DNA of 64,000 bases from DSNY01 sp964539745 (GCA_964539745.1 CAZIJU010000002.1:1-64000); one strand, 5' to 3'. Shown: positions 44,396 to 53,592, numbered from the stretch's first letter. The notes: generated by a model from the sequence alone, not told the origin. Translations and numbers: made by a program.

Positions 44396-44985
44396 CGCGG
44401 CGCGCTCCCGTCGCGCGCGCGCAGCCGCCAGGCGGCGACGGCGCAGGCGATCGCGCCGAGCGCGAGCAGCACACACACCAGCGGTGCGCGCACGAGCGCA
44501 ACCAGCACGAAGGCCGCGGCGCCGAAGGCGAGACACGCCGGCAGCCCCAGCGCGTTCGCGCGCAGCGCCGGCGCGAGCTTCAGCGCGGTGCCGACGATCA
44601 TGCCCGCCGCCACCGCGCCCATGCCTTTCAGCGCGCCGGCCACCGCCGACAGCGCCGCGAACTGCGCGTACAGGGCGGTGGCCGCGAGCACGATCGCGAG
44701 CGGCAAGGTCATCATGCCGGCCAGCGCGGCGAACGCTCCGCGCCAGCCGAAGAAGCGGTCGCCGACCATCAGCGCGACGTTGCAGACGTTCGGGCCCGGC
44801 AGGATCTGACCGATCGCCAGGATCTCGACGAACTGCTCGCGTGTCAGCCAGCGCCGCTGTTCGCACAGCACGCGCTGCGCGACCGCGAGAACGCCGCCGA
44901 AGCCCTGCAGCGCGAGCAGCGTGAAGGCGACGAACAATTCGCCCGGCGAGCGCGGGCGTTCGAGCGGTGCGGCTTCGGTCGACAT
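44392..44985 (-). CDS. chrA: half-size chromate transporter (first CHR domain)
   Basis: A 197-residue single CHR domain with the N-terminal block LLALQGFGGVLAVAQRVLCEQRRWLTREQFVEILAIGQ and ILPGPNVCNVALMVGDRFFGWRGA. It and the gene downstream correspond to the two halves of the long ChrA protein and probably form a heterodimer with opposite topology. The ATG at 44985 is preferred over one 12 codons upstream. Confidence 0.88.
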   Translation of the reverse strand: MSTEAAPLERPRSPGELFVAFTLLALQGFGGVLAVAQRVLCEQRRWLTREQFVEILAIGQILPGPNVCNVALMVGDRFFGWRGAFAALAGMMTLPLAIVLAATALYAQFAALSAVAGALKGMGAVAAGMIVGTALKLAPALRANALGLPACLAFGAAAFVLVALVRAPLVCVLLALGAIACAVAAWRLRARDGSAPR

Positions 44986-45106
44986 GCCGCGATCGTAATC
45001 GCTGCATTGCGCCCCCTGCACCTCCGCGCTTGAAAGGGGAGACAGTGGGATTCCCTTCGATCTCGCCGCTTGCGACCTCTTTGGTAGCGCGCGGCCCTCG
45101 CACGTC

Positions 45107-46174
45107 TCACCGCTTCATCTTCAGCCGCGCGTGCGCCGCGCGCTGCAGCACCTTCCAGCGCGCGACCTGCTGCTTGCGCTCGAGCACGGTCAGCGAGTCG
45201 CGCCGCAGCTCGCGCGCGAGCTTGTGGTAGTTCGCGAGCCGATCGGCCGGCACCCCCGCGCGCACCGCGCAGTCCGGTTCGTCCAGATGCCGGCAGTCTC
45301 GGAAGCGGCAGCGCGCGGCCAGCGCCGCGATATCGGAGAAGCTCGCATCCAGCGCGTCCTCGTCGGCGTCGGGTCGCAGTCCGCGCAGTCCCGGCGTGTC
45401 GATCACGCAGGCGCCGCCGGCGGCGAGCCGCAACGTGCGCGCCGTCGTCGCGTGGCGCCCGCGATGATCGCTGGCGCGTACCGCGCGGGTGACCTGTACG
45501 GGACTGCCGACCAGCGCGTTGGTCAGCGTCGATTTGCCGGCGCCTGACGATCCGAGCAGCACGATCGTCTGGCCGGCGCCGAGATAGGGAGCCAGTTCGG
45601 CCGTGCACGCCGGATCGAGCGCGTTGACCGCGTGCAGCGGCACCGTCGGCGGCAGCCGTGCGCGCAGCGCAGCGAGCGCGGCACCCGCATCGGCGGCGAT
45701 GTCGGCTTTGGTCAGGACGACCACCGGCCAGACGCCGCCGGATATGACGACCGCGAGATAGCGTTCGAGCCGGCGCGCGTTGAAGTCGCCGTCGAGCCCC
45801 ATCAGCAGGAAGGCGGTGTCGACGTTGCTGACGACGACGTGCCGCGCGCCGCCGGGATCGCGCCGCACGAGCTGCGTGGCCGGCGCGGCGCGCGCGTGAA
45901 TCCACGGCTCGCCGCAGCCGTCGTCCTGCGCGAGGACCCAGTCGCCGACCGCGAGCGCGCCGCAGGCTGCGGCCAGTTCGCGCGCGAGCCGCGGATGAGT
46001 GCGCGCGCGCCGCTCGAGGGCGCCGTCGTGCACGAGCACCGAGTCGCGCTGCACTTCGACGACGCGCACGGGTGCGGCGTCCTGCAACGAGGTCGCGTCC
46101 AGTGCCGCGAGCGCCTGCGCGACGGCTTGGTTGAAACCGATCGGTCGCAGCCGATCGAAACAGTCTTCGAACAT
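45107..46174 (-). CDS. rsgA: ribosome small subunit-dependent GTPase A
   Basis: A 355-residue circularly permuted GTPase that checks 30S maturation. The order of motifs is G4 (VLTKAD), G1 (GSSGAGKST), G2 region, G3 (DTPGLRG), as in RsgA/YjeQ. An N-terminal OB-type domain (VGDWVLAQDDG) and a C-terminal zinc site (CRFRDCRHLDEPDC) complete the family layout. The N-terminal extension before the OB fold is as in the longer RsgA paralogues. Confidence 0.93.
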   Translation of the reverse strand: MFEDCFDRLRPIGFNQAVAQALAALDATSLQDAAPVRVVEVQRDSVLVHDGALERRARTHPRLARELAAACGALAVGDWVLAQDDGCGEPWIHARAAPATQLVRRDPGGARHVVVSNVDTAFLLMGLDGDFNARRLERYLAVVISGGVWPVVVLTKADIAADAGAALAALRARLPPTVPLHAVNALDPACTAELAPYLGAGQTIVLLGSSGAGKSTLTNALVGSPVQVTRAVRASDHRGRHATTARTLRLAAGGACVIDTPGLRGLRPDADEDALDASFSDIAALAARCRFRDCRHLDEPDCAVRAGVPADRLANYHKLARELRRDSLTVLERKQQVARWKVLQRAAHARLKMKR

Positions 46175-46471
46175 TTGGGCTTCCGAATCCGTGCCCGCGC
46201 CGCGCGCGAGCGAAGACGATCCTGCCGACGCGAGGCGTCGCAGGGCGAATGGCGAATCGGATCGGTCGGCCGCCGGGCGGCGGCGCAGGCGGGAAGCCCG
46301 ACGTCAGCGCGGGAGCGGCCGACTACGGAGCAATGACTTGCTTGAACATATGCGCCTCCATTGTCGAACGGCGCTCGATGAGCGAGGCGCGCAGTGTGCT
46401 GCGCAAGCCCGCGTGCGTCAATCGCCGCGACGCGCGCCGCGAAGAAGGGTTGCGCCGGACCGACCCGCGGT

Positions 46472-47419
46472 TCATAGCCCGAGGAAGCGCTTGACCTCGG
46501 CGACCGTGCGCACCGGGTCTTCCTCCTGGGGGACGTGACCGAGGTCATCGAACCGCACGTATTGGCTCGCGCGGATATCGCGCGCGAAACGCTCGCCGTG
46601 CGCGGGCGGGATCAGCCGGTCGCGTCCGCCCCAGAGAATCAGCGTCGGCTGCACGATCGTCCGGATGCGTTCGCTGCGGTCGGTGTTGTCCGTCTGGCGC
46701 AGGCGTTGTACGAGCGCGCGGCGGTTGCCCGCGCGCAGCGCGAGCTCGTAGTAGCGGTCGACGGCGTCCGCGGTCACGCGCGAAGCGTCGCCGTAGACGT
46801 CGCGCACGCTTGCGGCGACCAGCGGACGCGGCAACGAGACTTCGGTGAGACGGTTCAGGCCGGGAATCAGCGCGATCTGGAAGCCGAGCGGCAGGTCGAA
46901 GAAGTCGAGCGGATAACCGACCGCATCGACCAGGATCAGCCGCTCGACGCGCTCGGGCGCGGTGAGCGCGGTGTTCCACGCGATTTCGCCGCCGAGCGAG
47001 TTGCCGCCCAGCACGCAGCGCTTCACGCCCAACGTATCGAGCAGTCCAATGACGAACTGCACGTAACGCTCGATGCGGTAGTCGCCCTTGGGTTCGGGGC
47101 CGGTGAGTCCGAAGCCCGGCAGATCGACCGTGATCACGCGCCGTTGCTCTGCGAGCGCGGCCGCCCAGCCGTCCCAGGTGTGCAGGCTGGCCGCAGTGCC
47201 GTGCAGCAGCACGATCGGCACCGGATCGTCGCGCGGACCGACGTCGCGCATGTGCACAGCCATGCCCTGCAGCGCGACCAACTGCGACGGCGCCGGCGCC
47301 CAGCGCGTCATCAAGGCCTCCGCCGGCCGATCGGGCGCATAGCTCAGCGCAAGCGCGCTGCCGCCGACGACGAGCAGGGCGGCGAGCGCGTAGCCGAGCG
47401 CGCGCAGGAGCCGTTTCAT
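46472..47419 (-). CDS. alpha/beta hydrolase with N-terminal membrane anchor
   Basis: A 315-residue hydrolase. A hydrophobic N-terminal segment (LLRALGYALAALLVVGGSALAL) acts as anchor or signal. The fold shows the oxyanion loop LLHGTAASLHTWDGW, the nucleophile elbow GGNSLGG, the acid in LWGGRDRLIPP and the histidine in DDLGHVPQEE. Substrate unknown; similar proteins act on esters or ring-cleavage products. Confidence 0.88.
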   Translation of the reverse strand: MKRLLRALGYALAALLVVGGSALALSYAPDRPAEALMTRWAPAPSQLVALQGMAVHMRDVGPRDDPVPIVLLHGTAASLHTWDGWAAALAEQRRVITVDLPGFGLTGPEPKGDYRIERYVQFVIGLLDTLGVKRCVLGGNSLGGEIAWNTALTAPERVERLILVDAVGYPLDFFDLPLGFQIALIPGLNRLTEVSLPRPLVAASVRDVYGDASRVTADAVDRYYELALRAGNRRALVQRLRQTDNTDRSERIRTIVQPTLILWGGRDRLIPPAHGERFARDIRASQYVRFDDLGHVPQEEDPVRTVAEVKRFLGL

Positions 47420-47462
47420 CGCGCTCAGGATAGCGCCGCGCCTGCACGGCGTCGGACGCCCG

Positions 47463-47735
47463 TCAAGGCGTCTGCGTTACGCTCGTTGACAAGCCGCGCC
47501 AGCGCGCAGCGATCATCAGCGCGAACGCGAGCGCCAGCAGCCCGAGAGGAAAGAGCCTTCCCTCCCAGATCCGGAAGCCTTCGAGCAGCCGCTCCCACAA
47601 GAAGCCGAAGATCCAGCGGCCGAGCGCGAAATCGAAGGCGATCGTCAGCACGAGCCACAGCAGCCGGCCGGCGAGCTGCTGCCCGCGCGTCACGGCGCCG
47701 ATCCAGCGCGCGGCGAGCCACGCGATCGCGAGCAC
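47463..47735 (-). CDS. small integral membrane protein
   Basis: A 90-residue protein with three hydrophobic segments. LLWLVLTIAFDFALGRWIFGFLWERLLEGF and GRLFPLGLLALAFA follow the pattern LT.AFE/DF..G....G..W..LL....GR of a conserved bacterial membrane family of unknown function. The only possible start is a GTG at 47735; upstream in-frame codons give no other, so the N-terminus may be misjudged. Confidence 0.55.
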   Translation of the reverse strand: MLAIAWLAARWIGAVTRGQQLAGRLLWLVLTIAFDFALGRWIFGFLWERLLEGFRIWEGRLFPLGLLALAFALMIAARWRGLSTSVTQTP

Positions 47736-47860
47736 GATCGCCGCGCCGCTTGCGACCGCGATCTGGCGCGCCGGTCGATCGCCGATTCGGCCCGCGGTCG
47801 GTCACCGCCGCAACTTGCCACGGCGAGCGTCGATGCGCGGCCGACGCGCCGAGCCGGTGC

Positions 47861-48439
47861 TCAGAAATGAAGCTCGTAGTGGCGAACCGAGTGGGCGATG
47901 GTCGGGCGCGCGGCGGGTCGCGAGTCGGTGCGCAGTGCGGTATCGACCAGTACGACCGGAGCCTTCTTGCCGATCGCTGCGGTTTCGAACGTCGGCGCGT
48001 GTTGAAACGCCCCGTCGATGCCGTTGTGCGCGGTGACGACCGGCACGCCGGCGCGCCGCGCGAGCCGTTGCATCGGCTCGTTGCGCGCCAGATCGCGCAC
48101 GTACAGCCGCGCCGCGCCGCGTTCGCGCGCCACTTCCGCCGCGTGCTCCAGCAGCCGCGTGCCGATGCCGGCGCCGCGCGCCTGCGGCAACACGCTCAGT
48201 CCAAGCTCCATGCCGTGCGCGCCGCACGCCAGGTGCAACGCGCCGGCGATGTCGAGCACCGGATCGACCACGCCGTAGACGGCGTCGCGTTCGAAGTCGA
48301 TGCTGCCAACGTAGTCGATGACCGCCTCGTCGGTCATCGCGCGACCGAAGCGCAGTCGCCGATCCTGCGGCGGCAGCGCGAGGAAGTGCGTGACCAACTC
48401 GTGAAAGTGAAGCGCATCCAGGCGAACGGCTGTTCGCAT
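47861..48439 (-). CDS. GNAT-family N-acetyltransferase
   Basis: A 192-residue acetyltransferase-like protein with the acetyl-CoA loop LGLSVLPQARGAGIGTRLLEHAAEVARERGAARLYV. The C-terminal part is an extra 50 residues without known motifs. AAGGAGGG lies 7 bases before the ATG at 48439. Substrate unknown. Confidence 0.85.
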   Translation of the reverse strand: MRTAVRLDALHFHELVTHFLALPPQDRRLRFGRAMTDEAVIDYVGSIDFERDAVYGVVDPVLDIAGALHLACGAHGMELGLSVLPQARGAGIGTRLLEHAAEVARERGAARLYVRDLARNEPMQRLARRAGVPVVTAHNGIDGAFQHAPTFETAAIGKKAPVVLVDTALRTDSRPAARPTIAHSVRHYELHF

Positions 48440-48645
48440 GCGTGAACCCTCCTTGGTCGATGTGGCGCAGCGGCCGCGTAGCGCGCCCGGTTGTCGTTGC
48501 TTGTTCTGGCGCGCCGCGACTTCCGCCGTAACGGAAGCGATTGTCAGTACGCATTGTGACAGGGAGATGGTTGCAAAGTTTCCGCGCGGCGTTACGCGAT
48601 CGCGCGTCGCGCGCATTCGTTAAGCCGTGCGACGCCGCGCAGGCG

Positions 48646-48674
48646 AAAAAAAACCGCGGCGCCCGGCCGCGGTT
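48646..48674 (-). terminator. intrinsic terminator of the first cold-shock gene
   Basis: On the minus strand a 9-bp stem (AACCGCGGC pairing with GCCGCGGTT, 5-base loop) is followed directly by a run of eight T. It lies about 20 bases after the cold-shock gene stop and is a textbook rho-independent terminator. Confidence 0.9.
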
Positions 48675-48694
48675 CTTTCAGCGCGCGTCCGAAC

Positions 48695-48898
48695 TCAGAC
48701 GACGCGGATCTCGGCTGCCTGCGGGCCTTTTTGGCCCTGCTTGACGACGAACTCCACGCGCTGACCCTCGGAGAGCGACTTGAAACCGCCCGCCTGGATC
48801 TCGGAGAAGTGCGCGAACAGATCCTTGCCGCCGTCATCCGGCGTGATGAATCCGAAACCTTTTGCGTCGTTGAACCATTTGACGACACCCGTAGCCAT
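48695..48898 (-). CDS. cspA: cold-shock protein CspA family (copy 1)
   Basis: A 67-residue single cold-shock domain with both RNA-binding motifs, KGFGFI (RNP1) and DLFAHFS (RNP2-like). It acts as an RNA chaperone. It differs from copy 2 at 60846 at only six positions. The promoter and the roughly 170-base leader upstream share blocks with copy 2, suggesting common post-transcriptional control. Confidence 0.96.
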   Translation of the reverse strand: MATGVVKWFNDAKGFGFITPDDGGKDLFAHFSEIQAGGFKSLSEGQRVEFVVKQGQKGPQAAEIRVV

Positions 48899-48954
48899 AT
48901 TTACGTCCTCGATAAACAAGTTAAGAAAACTATCGCGGCGGGCCGACGCCTGCA

Positions 48955-49050
48955 GCGAGCCAACGATCAAGCACGTAAACCTGGGGAAACCGAGGTCGCG
49001 CCGTTGTTCAACGAACAAACAAACGGGCCAGGAGAAACCGGAGGAAAACC
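48955..49050 (-). promoter_or_regulatory. conserved leader blocks of cspA copy 1
   Basis: Three blocks of the untranslated leader are nearly identical in both csp genes: 48955-48971 (plus-strand reading GCGAGCCAACGATCAAG), 48978-48989 (AACCTGGGGAA) and 49023-49050 (ACGGGCCAG...GAGGAAAA). Their matches are at 61105-61121, 61129-61140 and 61168-61192. Long structured leaders act as RNA thermosensors in E. coli cspA; a similar role is inferred here. Confidence 0.6.
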
Positions 49051-49074
49051 GACACTCAAACGAAAGCGATACGC

Positions 49075-49114
49075 ATCGTACGCGGTTTTCGGCGCCTTGT
49101 CGAATGATATTTTC
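49075..49114 (-). promoter_or_regulatory. promoter of cspA copy 1
   Basis: Minus-strand -35 TCGACA (49103-49098), a 17-base spacer and -10 TACGAT (49080-49075). An A/T-rich tract (AAAATATCATT) lies just upstream like an UP element. The predicted transcript begins near 49068. Copy 2 has the same -35 and spacing. Confidence 0.65.
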
Positions 49115-49145
49115 GAGGGGTCGCACCCGGCGCAGGAGGTCGAAG

Positions 49146-49433
49146 ATGAAGCGTGCGGAATGGAACGGGGCGGTGCTCGCCGAATCCGACGACATCGTGA
49201 CGGTCGAAGGCAACGCGTATTTCCCGGCCGCGTCGCTGCGGCGCCAATACTTTGTCGATAGCCCGACGCACACGGTGTGTCACTGGAAGGGTACGGCGAG
49301 CTACTACACGATCCGCGTCGGCGGCCGCGAGAATCCGGATGCTGCCTGGTACTACCCGGAGCCGACGGAGGCGGCGCGCGCGATCAAGGGCCGCGTGGCG
49401 TTCTGGAAGGGCGTGGTCGTTCGCGACGTGTGA
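49146..49433 (+). CDS. DUF427 protein
   Basis: A 95-residue single-domain protein of the DUF427 family: MKRAEWNGAVLAESDD, FPAASLRRQYFVDSPTHTVCHWKGTASYY and NPDAAWYYPEPTEAARAIKGRVAFWKGV are the conserved blocks. Function unknown; a beta-tent-like fold is reported for the family. AGGAGG lies before the ATG. It is divergent from cspA. Confidence 0.92.
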   Translation: MKRAEWNGAVLAESDDIVTVEGNAYFPAASLRRQYFVDSPTHTVCHWKGTASYYTIRVGGRENPDAAWYYPEPTEAARAIKGRVAFWKGVVVRDV

Positions 49434-49451
49434 GCCACAAGATCCGGCGTT

Positions 49452-49919
49452 TCAGTCGGCGGGCGTGACGCCGGCCGAGGGCAGTTGTGCGTGCAGGCGC
49501 GCGGCGATCGCGTCGAGCGCGGTTCGCGGACGTGGCCGGCCGAAGTAGTTCAGCGTGGCGAGCGCGAAGCGGCCGATCACCGCAAAGGTGTCGCCGCGAC
49601 CGCGCGGCACGACGTGTACGTGCACGTGCGGAACGTGCTGGCCTGCGGCAGGGCCGTCGTTGACGAGCAGCGTGTAGCCGTCGGCGCGCAGCCCGGCGGC
49701 GCGCTGCGCGAACTGCACGCGCGCCACCGCGTCGAACAGCGCCCGGCGTTCGGCGCTTGCAAGCTCGTCGAGCCGCACTGCGTGGCGAACCGGCACGACC
49801 AGCGCGTGCCCCTCGCGCACGCCGTACAGATCGAGGAAGGTCAGCGTCGAGGGCGTGCGCTCGACCACACTCGCAGGCTCGAGACCCTCGACGATGCGGC
49901 AGAAAAGGCAGGGGCTCAT
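49452..49919 (-). CDS. HIT-family nucleotide hydrolase/transferase
   Basis: A 155-residue HIT protein. The N-terminal CLFCRIVEG and the histidine triad HVPHVHVHVVP (HxHxHxx) are clear. It should hydrolyse AMP-lysine-type or dinucleoside substrates. The 30 residues after the triad are an ordinary tail. It converges with the DUF427 gene. Confidence 0.92.
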   Translation of the reverse strand: MSPCLFCRIVEGLEPASVVERTPSTLTFLDLYGVREGHALVVPVRHAVRLDELASAERRALFDAVARVQFAQRAAGLRADGYTLLVNDGPAAGQHVPHVHVHVVPRGRGDTFAVIGRFALATLNYFGRPRPRTALDAIAARLHAQLPSAGVTPAD

Positions 49920-50036
49920 GGCTGAGCGCGCAGCATACGCGCGGCAGGGCGCCGGCGAGAAGCCGTCGCGGCGGTGCGGCAGTGCGTCCGCTTGGCGGTA
50001 ACCTTATGCCTGTGCCCGACCCGGGGAGAAGTCGCC

Positions 50037-50441
50037 ATGAAACATCTGCTCGCCGCTGCGTTCGCCGTGCTGACGATCGCGCCGGCCGCGCATGCGACCG
50101 ATATCGGCGTCACCGTCGAGATCAGCCAGCTCGGCGTCTACGGTCGCATCGACATCGGGCGCTTTCCGCAGCCCGCCGTCATCGTTCCGCAGCCTGTGAT
50201 CATCACGCCGCCACCGCCCCATGTCGTCGTGCAGCCGATTTAGATGTGGGTACCGTACGGGCACCGCAAGAGCTGGGCCAAACACTGCCACCGCTACAAC
50301 GCCTGCGGCTATCCGGTCTACTTCGTGCGTCACGACTGGTACGACCAGCACGTGCGGCGCGGCGACGATCGGCGCGGACGCGACGACGATGACGACCGCG
50401 GCCGCGGGAAGGGTAAAGGCAAGGGCAAAGGCCGCGACTGA
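50037..50441 (+). pseudogene. small secreted protein interrupted by an in-frame TAG
   Basis: One frame runs from ATG 50037 to the stop at 50439-50441, broken only by TAG at 50241-50243. The first 68 codons give a signal peptide (MKHLLAAAFAVLTIAPAAHA) and a domain with GVYGRIDIGRFPQPAVIV. The following 65 codons give MWVPYGHRKSWAKHCHRYNA and a Cys/Tyr/Arg-rich end with a Lys/Gly/Asp tail. Both parts match a single exported protein type common in Burkholderiales, where the junction reads like P-(I/V)-Y-L-x-V-P-x-GH; the TAG falls at the tyrosine, one base from TAC or TAT. An ATG directly follows the TAG, so separate translation of the second half is possible but lacks a ribosome site. A ribosome site (GGGGAG) serves the first ATG. 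Confidence 0.6.
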
Positions 50442-50483
50442 GCGAGCGGGCCAGCCGATCCGCCGCATCGACCGGATAGCCAA

Positions 50484-53117
50484 GTGAACGAGCGCGCCGC
50501 AGTCACGTATCTGTTCACGGACATCGAGGGCAGCACCCGGCTGTGGGAAGTGGCGCCCGAGCGGATGCGGCTGGCGCTCGCGCGGCACGACGCGCTGTGC
50601 CGCGCGGCGGTCGAACGCCATCGCGGAACGATCGTCAAGACCACCGGCGACGGCGTACACGCCGCGTTCGACAGCGCGCGCGACGCGCTCGCGGCCGCGG
50701 TCGACATGCAGCTTGCGCTTGCGGCGCCGGAGGACGGCGATGGCATCGCGCTGAAGATCCGATGCGGCCTGCACTGCGGTGTGGACGAGCGGCGCAGCGG
50801 CGACTTCTACGGCCGGGCGGTCAACCGCGCCGCGCGCATCATGAGCGCCGCGCACGGCGGTCAGATCCTCGTGTCGCAGGCGGTGGCCGACGCGGTGCGC
50901 GCCGATCCGCCGGCGGACGTTTCGCTGCGCGATCTGGGCGCTGTCCGGCTGCGTGACCTCGCCGCACCCGAGCGCGTCTACCAGGTCACCCACCCGAAGC
51001 TGCGCGCGGAGTTTCCGGCGCTGCGTTCGCTCGAGGCTACGCCGAACAACCTCCCGCAGCAGTTGAACTCGTTCGTCGGCCGCAGCCGCGAACTCGGCGA
51101 AGTGCGGCGGCTGCTCGCGGCGAACCGTCTGGTGACGCTCGCCGGCATGGGCGGCATGGGCAAGTCGCGGCTGTCGGTGCAGCTCGGCGCCGAGGTGCTC
51201 GACGACTATCCTGACGGCGTGTGGCTGGTCGAGCTGGCGCCGCTGGCGGACGCGCAGCTCGTACCGCAGGCGGTTGCCTCCGTGCTCGGCGTCAAGGAGG
51301 AGGCCGGCGGCACCGTGCTCGACGCGCTGCTGAAGTTCGCGCGCGACCGCACGCTGCTGATCATCCTCGACAACTGTGAGCACCTCGTGCACGCGTGCGC
51401 GGACGTCGCCAAGCGGCTGTTGCAGGCAGGACCGGGGGTCAAGATCCTCGCGACCAGCCGCGACGCGCTGCAGATCGCCGGCGAGACGGTGTTCCAGCTC
51501 GCGCCGCTCGCCGCGCCCGATCCGCGGGCACAGGCGGCAGCGGAAGCGCTCGCGTGCAGCGACGCGGTGCGTCTGTTCGTCGACCGCGCGACCGCCGCGC
51601 AGCCGGCGTTTCGGCTCACCGCGGACAACGCGCGGACCGTCGCCGCGATCTGCCACCAGCTCGACGGCATTCCGCTCGCACTCGAGCTGGCGGCGGCGCG
51701 AACGCGTGCGCTGTCCGTCGAGGCGATCGCCGCGCGGCTGGACGAACGCTTCAAGCTGCTTGTCACCGGCGACCGCACGGTGCTGCCGCGCCAGCGCACG
51801 CTGCGCGCGCTGATCGACTGGTCGTACGATCTGCTCGCGCCGGCCGAGCGGACGCTGTTCCAGCGCCTGTCGGTTTTCGCGGGCGGCTGGACGCTGGAAG
51901 CCGCCGAGGCGGTCGGCGCCGGCGGCGAGATCGACGCGGCCGACGTGCTGGACCTGTTGGCGCGCCTGGTCGAAAAGTCGCTCGTGATCGCCGACATCGA
52001 GGGTGATCGCTACCGGATGCTGGAGACGGTTCGGCAATACGCACGGGAAAAGCTCGAAGAAAGCGGCGGCGTCGATGCGGCGCGCGAGCGTCACGTTGCG
52101 TACTACGTCCGGTTTGCCGATGCAGCGCGCGTTGAACTGGTCGGGCCTGAACAGGGCGCGTGGCTGACACGCCTCGACGCGGAGCTGGACAATCTGCTTG
52201 CGGCGCATGCCTGGTGCGAGCGGACCAGTGGCGGCGCGCAGACCGGGTTGCAGCTCGTCTTTTCGATCAAGTTCTACCTGTTGAATCGCGGGCTGCTCGC
52301 GCTGGGCGAGCGGCTGTCGATCGAGGCGCTTGCACGGCCGCAGGCGCAGGTGGATGCAACCTGGCGTTGCAGAGGGCTGGCGGTTGCGGGCCAGTTCCTC
52401 TTCTATCGCGGCCGCTACCGCGAAGCGCGGCAGTATCTGGCCGGGAGTCTCGCGCTCGCACGCGAACTGGACGATCGGTCGCGCATCGCTTCCGCGTTGC
52501 AACCGCTCGGCATGGCCTGTCTGGGCGACGGTGATCTGTCGAGCGCGCGCGCGTATCTGCAACAGGCCGTCGAACTCGCGGCACGGCACAGCAACGAGCG
52601 CACGCTGGCAGCGGCACTGAATGCGCTTGCGCAGCTCTATCGCGTCGAAGGAAGGCTCGACGAGGCCGAACCGCTGTGTGAGCGCGTGCTGGAGATCGCG
52701 CGCGGGCTCGGCGATCAGGACAGCATCGCGATCGCGCTGCTGAACAAGGCGATGCTGGCGATCAGCCGGGGCGACTCCGACGGCGTGACGCAAACGCTAC
52801 TGGACGTGCTTGACATCGCCGTGGCGATCGGCTCGCGGCCGGTCGGCCAGAGCGCGTTCGAGGTTGTCAGCGCGTATGCGTACCTGCGTGGCGACGCGAT
52901 GACTGCGGCGCGCTTGTTCGGTGCCGCCGAATTGCAGGCCCAGAAAACGGGCCTGCACCGGGACCCGGCCGACGAAGCATTCCTGTCTCCGCTGATCGAG
53001 CGCATCCGCGCCGCGCTCGGCGACGCCGCGTATGCGGAGGCCGAGAGTGCGGGACGAAACCTGACCTACGAGGAAGCGATCGACGCGGCGCGCAACTGGC
53101 TGCGTTCCGCGGATTGA
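50484..53117 (+). CDS. adenylate/guanylate cyclase-domain regulator with NTPase and TPR regions
   Basis: An 877-residue multidomain protein. Residues 1 to about 165 are a class III nucleotide cyclase domain (LFTDIEGSTRLW with metal ligand D13; KTTGDGVHAAF with D56; FYGRAVNRAARI). Residues from about 190 are a STAND/NB-ARC-like NTPase: Walker A GMGGMGKSR with K227, Walker B LLIILDNCEHL, then a winged-helix region (LRALIDWSYDLLAPAERTLFQRL). The last 350 residues form TPR-like helical repeats. It is probably a signal-sensing switch. The GTG start at 50484 lacks a clear ribosome site. No obvious partner gene. Confidence 0.88.
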   Translation: MNERAAVTYLFTDIEGSTRLWEVAPERMRLALARHDALCRAAVERHRGTIVKTTGDGVHAAFDSARDALAAAVDMQLALAAPEDGDGIALKIRCGLHCGVDERRSGDFYGRAVNRAARIMSAAHGGQILVSQAVADAVRADPPADVSLRDLGAVRLRDLAAPERVYQVTHPKLRAEFPALRSLEATPNNLPQQLNSFVGRSRELGEVRRLLAANRLVTLAGMGGMGKSRLSVQLGAEVLDDYPDGVWLVELAPLADAQLVPQAVASVLGVKEEAGGTVLDALLKFARDRTLLIILDNCEHLVHACADVAKRLLQAGPGVKILATSRDALQIAGETVFQLAPLAAPDPRAQAAAEALACSDAVRLFVDRATAAQPAFRLTADNARTVAAICHQLDGIPLALELAAARTRALSVEAIAARLDERFKLLVTGDRTVLPRQRTLRALIDWSYDLLAPAERTLFQRLSVFAGGWTLEAAEAVGAGGEIDAADVLDLLARLVEKSLVIADIEGDRYRMLETVRQYAREKLEESGGVDAARERHVAYYVRFADAARVELVGPEQGAWLTRLDAELDNLLAAHAWCERTSGGAQTGLQLVFSIKFYLLNRGLLALGERLSIEALARPQAQVDATWRCRGLAVAGQFLFYRGRYREARQYLAGSLALARELDDRSRIASALQPLGMACLGDGDLSSARAYLQQAVELAARHSNERTLAAALNALAQLYRVEGRLDEAEPLCERVLEIARGLGDQDSIAIALLNKAMLAISRGDSDGVTQTLLDVLDIAVAIGSRPVGQSAFEVVSAYAYLRGDAMTAARLFGAAELQAQKTGLHRDPADEAFLSPLIERIRAALGDAAYAEAESAGRNLTYEEAIDAARNWLRSAD

Positions 53118-53136
53118 CCGCCGCGAACGTCTCGAC

Positions 53137-53592
53137 TCACTCGACCATGATCGTCGGATCGAGCACGATCCGACGTGCGCCGTCGCGCGCGTTGATCGTG
53201 TACGCGTAGAAGCCCGGCTTGATCTCGGGTGACAGGCGGCATGCGGCCGTGAGCCGATCTTCGCTCGTCGTACAGCGGAAAAGCGGGTTCTGGCTCGTCT
53301 CCGGCGCGGGCAGTTTCCGCTGTCCCTCCTTCGGCCCGGTCTTGACCATGCCCTCGATGACGATACCGCGCTCCTCGAAGCGCACGGTGCCCGCCGGCGA
53401 CAGCCGCCAGGTGATCGTCGCCTCCTTGCCCGGTTCGCGCGCCACGACGATCGGTTCCTGGTTGACGACCAGGTAGCCGGCCGGAGACACGATCACCTGC
53501 GGACGGGTCGGGTCCGGCACCGCGAACTTGAACTGCGCGCATCCTCCGAACACCAGCACGCAAGCGGCAGAAGCCAATAAGCGCTTTTTCAT
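53137..53592 (-). CDS. lipoprotein of unknown function
   Basis: A 151-residue protein with a lipoprotein signal, MKKRLLASAACVLVFGGC. The mature part is beta-rich (VIVSPAGYLVVNQEPIVV, ATITWRLSPAGTVRF, PGFYAYTINARDGARRIVLDP), suggesting an immunoglobulin-like or sandwich fold. GAGGAAGAAGG lies directly before the ATG. No family recognised. Confidence 0.75.
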   Translation of the reverse strand: MKKRLLASAACVLVFGGCAQFKFAVPDPTRPQVIVSPAGYLVVNQEPIVVAREPGKEATITWRLSPAGTVRFEERGIVIEGMVKTGPKEGQRKLPAPETSQNPLFRCTTSEDRLTAACRLSPEIKPGFYAYTINARDGARRIVLDPTIMVE

